This document shows, in pieces, positions 1-12,000 of a stretch of DNA of 64,000 nucleotides. The stretch covers positions 153,322 to 217,321 of the forward strand of contig VTPC01001058.1 of NCBI GenBank assembly GCA_011009095.1. Reading direction: 5' to 3'. A model generated the notes under the pieces. That model was not told the DNA's origin. It saw only the letters and a program-made list of their open reading frames with translations, and ran no database searches. The position numbers and the translations under genes are program-made. Source of the DNA: Ignelater luminosus (lineage: Eukaryota > Arthropoda > Insecta > Coleoptera > Elateridae). Each line of letters opens with the position of its first letter. The first letter of the stretch is position 1.

Positions 1-95
1 TTTGTATTGCTTGATCTCTATCAAAAATTGTTTATGGACACAAAAAACTATCCCCACTCCTCCTCCTACACTTTTACAGGGATTGGGAAAAATAA

Positions 96-350
96 AAATT
101 TTTTAAATAAAAATGCAACTTTCTGATTAGTTTTTTTGAATTCTGATTTGGATCCTTATTCAAACATGAAAAGTAAAAACCATCCACATCCTTACTTGAG
201 GGTGGGGTGATTCATATTCATAAACAATGTTGACAATCAAAAAATACAAAAACTCTGGGGGGTTTACTTTTCATATTTGAATAAGGATCCAATTCGGAAT
301 CCAAAAAAAGTTATCAGAAAGTTGCATTTTTATTTAAAAATTCTTTTTTC
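96..350. mobile_element. Foldback/MITE-like inverted repeat
   Basis: About 80 bases at 96-175 recur as an inverted copy at 262-350. Both arms include the stretch TTTAAATAAAAATGCAACTT and the core GGATCCTTATTCAAA. The roughly 85-base centre is not repeated. No coding potential is seen. This is the structure expected of a small non-autonomous DNA element or foldback sequence. Exact ends and target duplication were not determined; the similarity may extend a little further out on the left. Confidence 0.55.
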
Positions 351-624
351 GTACCTTTCTAATCCGAAGTGTATTTCTTGTGATATTTAACCATTTCCAT
401 CCGGTATATATAATTTTAAACGAGAATTTATCTAAATCATCTTTTTTATTAATTGATACATTAAGTCTCTTCTTCTCAATAAAGACACATTGTTAACAAT
501 ACAGGAAAAACACCATCAATTATTTTGGTAATTAACTTGGATTTATTTGAACATCATTTCTAGCAGCTACTAATTATTAATTTTTTTTCTTTTAATAAAT
601 ATGGTAATTTATTATTATCTTATA

Positions 625-1129
625 ACGAGTGTCCAAAAAGTCCCATAATCAAGTCATCCTCGAAACAGAAAACATGTCTGTTATAAGTAGACGTATAGTT
701 TGACAGTTAATTACCATCAACTAAAGCTTAAATGTCATACATTGGCAGTTGAAATCTCGAAAAGGGCATTTCAAGGTATTAAAGCATGCTTTCTAAGGAT
801 AAACAAGATGAAATAAATTTATTTGGGTATGTTAATTGAAATTTGACAAAAAATAAATTATTATAACAAATGCTGAAAGAATTCATTGTTGAATTTATCT
901 GTGGTTATGTTATCAAACGCATTTTGTAAAACGTTGTTGTTAATTCGCTCACAAAGTTGTCTAATATTGTTCTTTAGATCATCTATAGTATGCAATGAAG
1001 TTTTAAATACAGTTGTTTCAACATGGAAATAAAAAGAAATCTAAAATCACACGATTGTGGTGGGAAACAGCCCGCACTGATTAATCTTTATAACTTGTAA
1101 CAAACATATGGGACTTTTTGGACACCTGT
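625..1129 (-). mobile_element. Mariner/Tc1-like element remnant with TIRs
   Basis: Terminal inverted repeats of about 23 bases, AC(G/A)(A/G)GTGTCCAAAAAGTCCCATA, lie at both ends. Each is flanked by a TA dinucleotide (623-624 and 1130-1131), the target duplication typical of the Tc1/mariner superfamily. On the minus strand, 1030 to 861 encodes the C-terminus of a transposase (SLHTIDDLKNNIRQLCERI, then FFQHLL and stop), resembling the end of IS630-Tc1-mariner transposases. The rest of the transposase is deleted, so this is a roughly 505-bp internally deleted, inactive copy. Confidence 0.75.
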
Positions 1130-1131
1130 TA

Positions 1132-2037
1132 TTTTTGTAAGACATAGGTTTACAAAATTATTTATTATAATTTAATTTAATAACGTGCTTTGATTTTCTT
1201 AGATCCTTTATCATAATTTAAATATTTGTTAGCTACAATACAGTATCCAAACTTCCATCAAAACACAGAATGATTTACAAAAACAGTTTGTATTTTTTTT
1301 TATTGGTATTATGAACAGTTAAAAATATTTCTTTTTGCAGAAATAATACTAACCCATAGCTTAATAAGACTCAATTAATGTAATAAAGTGTGAAACACTT
1401 TTACATTTTGCTAATAAAAGAAACCATTGTATATACTTATTGCTTTGATCATTTAAATCAAACTGCTATAGAATCAAAATACATAATTAAAAGATAACTA
1501 GTAACAGCATATCTGTAAGTCGACCTATTAACCTCACTATTTTTTCTTGTATAAAGTAGATTTAGCTAGTAATTACTTAAATCTTTTTATTGCAATTTTT
1601 CTTGTCACAGTAAATAATTGTTGTGTTTATACGTATGTGGAATATTACAAACATGATGAACTTAGCTTTTATAAATTACCATAAAAAGATTCAGTTTGTA
1701 TTGAAACATCATGAACAGGATGTGTAGTTAAGAGTCGGACAGTGTCCAAGGCAAAGTAAATTTGCCCTTGATGAAAATTACCACGAAGCTAACTATTCTG
1801 AGTAATAACATGTTTTATTTTCTATTTAGATTATTAAAACTTTATTCTTTAAGCAGTCTTGAAGAAAACTGTTTTCAGAATGATTAAGATTTTACATTTT
1901 TATGATAGAAATTTGAACAGTCATTTTTATGATCATGTCAGACAAGGCTTTAGTAGTAAGGATATTTTTAAATTTAAATGGTGAAGCATTCTGAACTTGT
2001 CCTTATGCTACTCATGCAGTTTAATATTTTATTTAAG
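1132..2037. other. Upstream region of GRAMD1, no gene recognised
   Basis: AT-rich sequence with no convincing exon, RNA gene or repeat pair. It could hold an intron or the 5' region of the GRAMD1 gene. An in-frame ATG at 1978 precedes the first recognisable exon, but the residues it would add are not typical of the family. Confidence 0.4.
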
Positions 2038-3022
2038 GGACAGGAAAGCAATGCAAGTAGTCGAAGTAGCAATTTAGAAAGTATCCCAGGAGATATAAAT
2101 ACAACAGGGGGAAATTCAAATAAAGATAAAAAAGAAGGTCGATCTACAGAAAAAACTAAAAAAAAATCATCATGGTATAATGCTTTATATCCAACTTACA
2201 AATCAAAATCCGAGGATTTTAAACGTATTTTTAAAGATGTTCCTGATGACGAACGCCTTGTAGTTGGTAAGTTTAATACTCCTTTACTTTAAATATAAAA
2301 GGTTGGACATACCTATTGATTGAAATTTGATTAACACAGAGCAAATGTGTATCATTTAGATAATTGAATTTTAGATTACTAGTTCAATCTAATCTTATCT
2401 CGTATATTTTATGAATTAACCACTAAGCAAGTCAAACTCAAATTAGGAATAGGATTGATATAGACTGTATCCTTCATAAATTACATTTTAAGGTATGTAA
2501 CAATATTTTTTTTATTTATAGATTATTCATGCGCTTTGCAAAAAGAAATATTAGTACATGGTCGACTATATGCATCTCAAAATTTTCTGTGTTTTTATGC
2601 AAATATATTTCGATGGGAGACTAATGTAACAATAAAGTGGAAAGAAGTGTCTGCTATTACAAAAGAAAAAACTGCTTTAGTTATTCCAAATGCTATATTA
2701 ATATGTACAAAAAATGAAAAGTATTTTTTTACAAGTTTTGCTGCCAGAGATAAAACATTTTTAATGTTATTTCGTGTTTGGCAAAATGCTTTGTTGGATA
2801 AACCTATGGCTAACCAAGAAATGTGGCAGTGGGTAGGTGTTTTTAATTGTAATAGAAATGTTGATCTTTCAATTGTACATCAATTAAAAATGTATATCTG
2901 CTTAGGTTCATCAGTGCTATGGTGAAGAATTAGGCCTAACAAGTGATGATGATGATTATATTCCTCCAGGTACAGAAGACGAAAAACTCTCTGCTCCTAT
3001 ATCGGTAGAATCTTTTACTGAA
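2038..3022 (+). CDS. GRAMD1: GRAMD1 exons 1-3: GRAM domain
   Basis: Three exons (2038-2266, 2522-2832, 2906-3022) separated by short introns of 255 and 73 bases with GT-AG ends. They encode a serine- and lysine-rich N-terminal stretch, then the whole GRAM domain (DYSCALQKEILVHGRLYAS through WQNALLDKP) and the conserved tail LGLTSDDDDYIPP. In Aster proteins this domain binds accessible cholesterol together with phosphatidylserine and places the protein at contact sites. Donors are GTAAGT, GTAGGT and GTAAGT. Confidence 0.92.
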
Positions 3023-6000
3023 GTAAGTATAATGTTCGTATTTACATATTTTCTTTATTTTCTTTCATCATAATCTAAATAAATGTGAAAGCACTTTGTT
3101 CTAACATCTAACTTTAGTTTAACAAACTTAATATCTTTTAAAAACTTTTGAGCTCTGACTTTGAAAGTTAAGCTGGATTTATAAACTCCTTGTTGTTGCC
3201 GTTACTGCTTATGTTGCTTTTGAAGTTGCAGTTCAGAAAGGTTGGCAATTTTTGCAGTTGAAGTTCCTGATGTCTTGCGCATACGTAAATTAGTTGTATT
3301 GTTATTATAATTACTCGTCCACCTTTTATTTTTTTTATTATTTATGACTTAATAAGTATTTCATAAGTGATACTACTTGAACAGTACTAATAAATCACGT
3401 AAATGCCAGATAAAATAGTACAAAATAGTGTAATGTCACATCACGAAATAAAGTAGTTTTCTGTTTACCAACAAGCTATTGGCTGAGTGTTGTTGCAACC
3501 GCTGCAGTAGCCATCAACACTGAAATTTGGTTATCACCGATGATAATGTCAGCAGAGTGTTTATAAGCTGGTAGGTAGTTAATAGAGTTCCAGTTTTAAT
3601 TTTCAACTTCAACAACAGCAGTAGCAATGAGTTTATAGCTCCACCTTTAATGACAATGAGACTGAAACAGAAAAAATCGAAATAGATGTATGTTGTTGAT
3701 CAGTTGTGGCTTAATACACTAAGTTTAAAATGATGTCATACAATGATGTAACGTAGAGCTGTCAAATTAAATTCTAAACATAACCTCAAATTGAACAGCA
3801 AAATCTCAGAACGTAAAAGCTATACTTAACCTTTAAAGTTCAAAGCCACAGAAAACTACTGACAACTAGGTAACTCCAAATTTTGGCTTATGAAGAAAGT
3901 AATGCAAAGATTCATTTATGACATTATTTTTACTTTTTATCGTAATGTGAGTATAATGGTAAGATGGTCTTAAATACATTCAGTTTGTGCTTCGAAAGAC
4001 AGCATAAAGAGAGATTCACAATTGACTCAAACAAATAATTGAGAACACTATAAAAGAAACTTGTTATGAACTTATGCTTGTCAGCTATCATACTATCAAA
4101 ACAACTTGAAGATTTAATTTTCTTTACATTCATAATTTTATTTACGTTCACGTTACCATTTTGTTTCTGTCAATTGTGAATTTCCCTTTCATTCAAAAGC
4201 GCCATCTATTGATTCATGATTTAACTTTAAAATTAACTTTAAATTTGTTATGAAAAGACTGTAAGTATTTATTTTTTGTAGTATTTATTTCCTGTATCTT
4301 ATGTTTAATTACTATTACAACAGATTTTGTTTCTTTTATCATAAATATGCAAGCTACCTGTACGCCTTTCGAAATCAACAATAACTTCTTCTGAAACTAA
4401 CGTCACTGATCTGAGAAAGATAGATGCAAAACGCTTGAACAGGTCGATTTTCTTTTATCAGAAACATAAGCAAAAAAATTCTTGTTTCAAATTTTAAGAT
4501 GGCAGCAGGATGACCTATTTGAGCGTTTTTTTTTTTCAATAAAAAGAATAACGCTATAAATGTATAAATAACTCATGATTCTTATTACAGTGAAACCTGT
4601 CTATCTTGAATACTGGCGGTTCCAGTTTTATTTATTAATATTATTCAACATACACAGGTGTTCAATATAGCAGGAGTCTGCACTAACTGATCAGACCATG
4701 GTTTAAAATATTGTGCTGCATATTCTAAGCTTGTTATCACATTGCTGGATCACTAATTTATGATGAAGCTACTAAGTAGTTAATATCAATATGCTAAGCA
4801 CTTATTCATCTGAACCACTGACTGACTCACTCATGCTGCCATTTGCATGTGATTTTTGCTCTGGCTACAGTCGTGCAAAAAATATCGTATATAACTTGAG
4901 TGTAAAGTGTGTTTTTTGAACTCATAAGTAACTTCCTACTCATTCAAAAAGCTTCACTTTACACTCTTGTTATACAAATAACTATTAAATCACACTGTTA
5001 AAAATTACATAATAAATAAATATAACCTAAAACATAACCTGTGGGTTTTTTTTCCTAGAAATTGCAGTGCTTGTGTTCAAGAGCAGTGATCAGGTTTATG
5101 TACTGTCAGCAACAAAGAAAGTGCTTTTAACAATGTTGCCTTTTTGCCTTTATGGAAACTGATGTTCACTGCCGATCATCAAGCTCCTGAGCACAAGGAA
5201 TGTAACACCATCTGCATTCTGATTATAACTATCAGGCCTATCAGTCATTATTATTATCAATAATAAATTAAAAATACACTCATACTAGTATTATAAGGTT
5301 AGATACATATATCATTAAGGTACTATAAAATTTGTGCTGACAATTTTAAAACCCATTTCAATCCCTGTCAAACCTGACATTTTACGTGATATCTCAAAAG
5401 ATGTTAAATGTATTTCCTGCTATAGGTTAAGGACAATTTACAATCAAAGAAGTTGCCTGTTCTTAAGCAAACATTTTTTTACTGATTTATAAAAATGTAA
5501 CAATGCTACTAAGATTGACGATCAAAACCATCAAAAGGACATAAATTCTCAGCTCCAAAACCAACTCTGATGTAAATATTTTTGGGACACTTGATTTTTT
5601 TTAAGAATTTTTGCATGTATTATTAGAACATTGAACTAAACATTTCTGAAGTACATGACTGTAATAAATTAGCAGTAATGGATCAAAAGTTACAAATTCT
5701 TCAGAAATAAAAATTTTAAACAAGTAACAAAGGTTATGTTTACAAAGTATTGAAGTATTATTGTAGACAGTGTCAAAGGGCAAACAACAGGCAATTGTGG
5801 TGGGGGTAGAAATTAGTTCTAATGATGTCAGAGTCTGGCAGGAAATAATTATTTAGTATTTTTCTGGTGAATTACTGGAAATAAAAATTTTAGAAAAATC
5901 ATGAAGGTTTTATCGAAGCTGTGTTATCTGTTAAAGACAATTCTGTAATTTGCTGGAAAGGTTCATTATAATATAAGAAATAATATCTTATCTTCTGTTT

Positions 6001-9000
6001 GTGTATCAGTATCAATCTTTAGATGTTATAAATATTTTAACAACTTACATTAATATTCTTTATACTATAACTTTATTCCGAGTATTTAGAATCAATTTAC
6101 TTTTATTATATTCTTGACCAAACTTTTTAATCCTAAGTACCCAGTAATAGCAAATAATTTTCTGCATTTTACAGGAGTGCACAAATATTTCTGCAGGAGA
6201 TCTTGGGACCACCGAGCATTCCCTTATGGAAGATAAACATGATAATGAAAACCAACACACATTAAATCATTCTGATAATCGTAGTATTGTACCTGATAAT
6301 CAACTACCCACAGATATGTCTGATACTACAGAGTCAGATGCAGAAAGAAATAACAAGTAAAGTACCATTTTTTTATTATATTATATATAATTAGCATTAA
6401 TTAATAGAATGACTTCTATGAGATTTGACTGTTTTGAAAGCCATTTTATGAGTGGGGAGGTCTGTGTACTTGCACTTGTGAAATACTCTGATTACTTTTT
6501 CTCGAAATCTAGGACATGGGAATGGGCAGTTTAGATAAGTTCTTAAAAAAAGAAGTTGAGACTGCTCAGTTTTAGTTTAGCATTAAATTAGGTGCTTTAG
6601 TTTTTATTCAAAGAATTGTTCTTTTATTCAATCTAAAATAACTTAACTTTTTTGTGTGATTAAATTATGTATGTTTACCAATGTAAGTGTAACTTCTAAT
6701 TTTTTAATCATTTTGATATTGGCGTGATAAATTTAGATCAAATCTTATAATACATTTCTAAGACACTTGGCATGTTTTCTGGGTCTGAGATTATAACTTC
6801 ATGAGTAGTGGTGCCTGGGTATAACAACAAAAACTTTTCAGTCTTACATTGTGCTTATTGATACTACTTGGCTGAACAATCAAACACATGCAATTTTCAT
6901 AAGATAGTGACATAGTTCATGCAAAACCATTTGTTTATCAGTGATTCAGCGGGTTTTGATGTTCTTTACCTGTGTACACCTTACAGAGTGATTGCAATTG
7001 ATTGAGGATGGTTTGAATTTTTCACGTGGTAGGTTGGCTGTAGTGTGTAAGCATTTAGGGTCATCCAAGGGCATTGTTGCCAGATTTAGCACTTTAGTGT
7101 TATCTTTAACACTGTAAGGACTCATTTTATTTTTTTTTTTAATTAAAATTTCACGTTTACAGCATACAACTGGCAGCACTGCTCCCGACTGACCCTGAAT
7201 GCTTACATACTATAGCCAACCTACCAAGTACAAAACTTTGGCGCGAAGTTTAAACCATCCTCAATCAATTGAAGCGTTGTTTACAAGAACAATCATAGTC
7301 CAATCTGACGTTTGTGAGAATAAAAAAATGTTTGTCGAAATTCCAGCGAACTATGGTTGTTTTTGTAGAACAGCTCAATATTTTCAAGGCTGTAGGTTTG
7401 TACTATGGCTCTTTTTGTAGAAATAATATATACTGGTTGACAGGGCGGCTATCAAACTATAAAAGTTACCGTCAACTGCGAAATTCCAAATTTTGGACTA
7501 TGGTTGTTCTTGTAAACAACGCTTCAATTGCAATCACTCTGTACATGTACACATTCCTTAGTTAATGTTGCACTGCTGATGTGGTTATGTTACCAGCTCT
7601 TAACATGTTTGGTTGTGACGTATAACTTAGTACCTATGTGATAATCAAGTAACAGTTGCAAATTGCATATACAATATATTTTTTTTATTAGAAGTATCCA
7701 AAATATTTTTCTCATCCTCAAGCATAAATTATGAAACCAAAACCTTCAGTTGATAAATTTTAATTCAACTGCGCTTTTATAAAACCATCCTTAAGTCTTG
7801 CTCCCTGCACCTAAGTATGAAATTTAGCACCTGAATTTAGAAATTTCTGTATTTTAAGAAGTACAATGTTGTTCTAATATTTACTATTTTAATGTTAGAT
7901 TTCAAAAGTCTGCATCGTGCACAGCCCCGCATGAAGGAAGACAAGTAATGAACGAAGTGATACCCATGCATGTGGACCAACTTTTCACTTTGCTGTTCAC
8001 TAGTTCAAAATTCTTCTTGGACTTCCATGCCTCTAGAAAAACAACTGATCTCACCCAAACTGCTTGGACTCATAATCCTGAAGATAATACCAAAACTAGA
8101 GTTGTCAATTTAACGGTCGCTTTGAACCAACCTGTTGGTCCTAAAACTAGTCAAGTTACCGAAACTCAGGTATGTATAGTAAATTTATCTAGATAAAATT
8201 TAATTTTGATAATGTTTAGAATTAAATATCTGGTAGAAATTTGAAAGCTAACTCACCTCAGATTGTCATAATTCATAGCAATAGTAAAACAATGTAGGTA
8301 AATCCAAGGCCGTAACTAGGATTGAATTTTGAGGGGTTTTAGTGGCAATTACAATTATTAAATACAGGGTGTCCAACACCAACACTTTAACCACTGATTC
8401 TGGGGAACATCGAAAAAAAGGTAAGGTAAAAAGTTTTTCGTTTATGAGTTATAAGCTGTCAAAGTCAACACAATTCTTTCTTAATTTTTTAAACAGCATC
8501 TCACTGAATCTATCGATTATAATTAAATTTGGTATGTTGGCTTATGAAGTTAAGATGATCTTTTTCCTGAAATATTGATGAAATTAATAATTTGGAACAC
8601 AAAGTTGTACATGCACACTTCTCTTTGAAGGCCTAAAACTGTTTCTATGAGCAAAATTTGAACACTATTATTTAAAAGTTCACTTCCTTCTGCAAAAAAA
8701 TTCATCTCTTGCAATTTTTTCAGAAACTCAACCAGTTTTGAGAAAATCAAGCTTTTTTGAATGCTTGAAAGATCATTTCTAACATCGTTGAGGGTAAAGT
8801 AAATCACATTGCCTTGGAAATTTGTTTCATTTCATTTTTATTCATTTTCATTTTATTTTATTTCATTGTTTACTGTTGTTTTACTGTTTGTATGATTTGT
8901 GGATTTGACACTTGTAATTTTGTTACATTTTGTCGATTATAACATGTTTCATTCTAATTTCTTGTTTTTTTGGTATCTTGCTATTTGGTTTTTGCTTTTA

Positions 9001-12000
9001 TTGTTCTGATTTTAAATAATGGAATATTTGTTTAACAAATATGCAGACATGCAATTAATTAATATTGGAAGAGTATCGAATGAATTGTCAGACTGCAGCA
9101 AGAATATATGCTGAAAGATTTCCGAATAGGCATACTCCTCATCATACCACATTCTCTGCGGTGGACCAGGGATTGAAGGAAGAATCCCAAGGAAAGTGTT
9201 TGCAGTCTGGCAAAGTAATTTGATATTAATAAAGGCAGATTTATTGAACGACATACCTTTAACAGTACGTCAGCGAATGATCTTCATGCATAATGGGACC
9301 CCTACATGTTTCACCGTTCCAGTTAGGAATCACTTAAATGAAGATTTTGCTGGTAGGTGGATTGGTTGAGATAATGATGCTCCAATTAAATGGCCACCCC
9401 CTTCTCTAGATATTACACCTCTGGATTCTTATCTCTGGGGTTCATTAAAAGATAAGTTTATTGCACAACTGTTAATATGCGAGATGAGTTATGGAACAGA
9501 ATATTAGATGTATCCCAAGAAATTTGGCAAACTCCAAACATTTTTCGAAATGTAAGAACGTCCCTCCTACGATGAATTCAAGCCTGCATCCACTATAACG
9601 GAGGATATTTTGTTGAACACATGACTAATCAATTGATTTTCTTATCATTTGTATTATACTTACGTTTTGTACAATTTAAATTAAATCATTCTTTAAGTCT
9701 TTTTGCTTATTTTAGTAAAGGTTATTGAGAACTTTACAGTAATCTTACAGTAAGTATGAAACTTTTACAAGAGTTGGAATATCCAGCTTAAAAGAGAATT
9801 TGTTTCATTTTCATGGTAGTGCAATTTACTTTACTCATGACGAGATTAGTAATGATCTTTTGAGCATTCAAAACAGCTTAATTTTCTTGAAAGCGGTTGA
9901 ATTTACAAAAAGATTGCAAGAGGTAGATTTTCTTGCAGAAGAAGTAAACTTTTAAATAATAGTGCTCAAATTTTAGAATTTTGCTTATAGAAACAGTTCT
10001 AGGCCTTCAAAGAGAGATATGCATGTAAAACTCTGTGTTCCAAATTATTAACTTCATTGATATTTCAGGAAAAGGATCGTCTTAACTCCACTAGCCAACA
10101 TACCAAATTTCTGTTAGAAAGTTAAGAAAAAATTGTGTTGACTTTGACAACTTATAACTCAAAAACGAGAAACTTTTTTGCTAACTTTTTTTTCGATGAA
10201 TCATCATCATTTGTTCCGTAGAATCAGTGGTTAAGCGTTGACAGGGTTATTTCAGGACACTCTGTATATGTAAGTCTTAAATATTTATTTATAATAAACA
10301 ATACAAAATACAATACAATATAAAAATTAAGAGTTTAGTGATGGTTGAATTCCAAAAACCCCCATTTGTTATGGCCTTGGATAAATCATCTAAGAAGGAA
10401 GGACTTTTGTCATCATTAGAAGTTTGCAGTTTTATGCAGGATGTCTCAGAAGGAGTTTTTAAATACTTATTCTATGAAATTGGCATCAACACATGTCATA
10501 GATAGGAATATGAATAAGTATATATCTGTTTTTATTCTATGACTATATTATGCATGAAACATGAATGAAATTGTAACAATAGATCTGCTCGCCAGATTTA
10601 GATGTTGCCGGGAGGGGATTGAGACTATTAAGTCTACCAAGCAAAGTGCAAATTATCAGCTAGCTTACTATAAATACAGTCATTCACTACAGAGTAAATA
10701 TATCGAAGAATAGTTACAATTACTTATACTTACTTAATCCTTCCTCATCTACTGCATAGCAGTGTAGGGGTTAATTACTTATAATACATTAAGTATAACC
10801 TTAGGTAACATTTAACAAATTGCCATTTTGGACAAATGAATTACTATCAACAATAATTATCATCTACAGTAAAGTCTCCACTAGGCGGGCACTGTAGGTT
10901 CCAGACTTTTGTCTTTTTATTAGGAGTATTCATTTAAAAGAGACCATTTAGCATGTTTTAGTAATACTTTGGTTCTACAAAATCTGTCTGTTTATAGAAG
11001 TATCTGCTTACAAGGAGTGTCTGTAATGAGAGGTCTTACTGTATTCTTAAAATTGATTGAATATCCATAGAATAACAATAATAAATAACCCTCTTGCTTG
11101 CGTTGGACAGCCAGTGGGAGTAGAAGAATAGAGCTGTAAGGGCATTAGACCTGAAAGTAAAACTTAAATATTGCTACGACAAAGGTGTTAGCTTTTTAAG
11201 ATAACTATTACAACTCAACTTAGTATAGCAAAAGGCTAGCATAGCTTGGGACTGTTTTTAGGAAAGATAGGAAAAGACATTTTAAGAATAAAATACAGGG
11301 TGTTCGAATATTACACCAAAAACTCTTGATTGTAGGTTTGGCGGATTAAATACAGACGATTTATTGAAAGAAAGGTAAGTAAAAAGTTTTTAGTTTTTGA
11401 CTTAAAACGCTTCAAAGTTGATAGAAAAAAATGGTTATTTCTCTACTGTGTCTAAATGAATCAACGTATCTTCTTCAAACGTGGTATGTTATTGGGTGGC
11501 ATTAGGGTGGTCCTTATGCTAAAATATCATCGAAATTTGCAAATTGTATCACAAGTTTTTATGAATATGGTACTTTTGAAAAGTGCAGAACCTTTTGTAC
11601 GGCCAACATTTTACAAATTTAATGCGAATACATAAAAGCAACCTTAGTTTTTAAAATATTTGCCCTCTTGCAATTTTTTCGTAAACTTAACCATTTCCGA
11701 GAAAATCGAGATCCTTTAAAACACTCAATTCCGCATTGTTTACGTTATTGATACAAAAAATCCGAGGTGGCGGAGAAACGCGGCGCATTTTTGTTAAAAC
11801 AAATGAAGCAAATATGTTGTTTTATAATAAAATTAATTTTAAGTTCGACAGGAATCATAAAATGTGCATTTTTTCCATCAACTTTGAAGCATTTTAAGTC
11901 AAAGACTAAAAACTTTTTACTTACCTTGTAACGTGACCTTGCATTACCAAAATTAAATTTAAACAAACTAGGACCCTTATGTCCTAGGCTGGCTGAGCTC

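Noticed and set aside
1978-2037. Residues MVKHSELVLMLLMQFNILFK as the true GRAMD1 start
   Set aside because: Not typical of the family and directly preceded and interrupted by possible acceptors (CATGCAG, TTTAAG). Kept only as an alternative.
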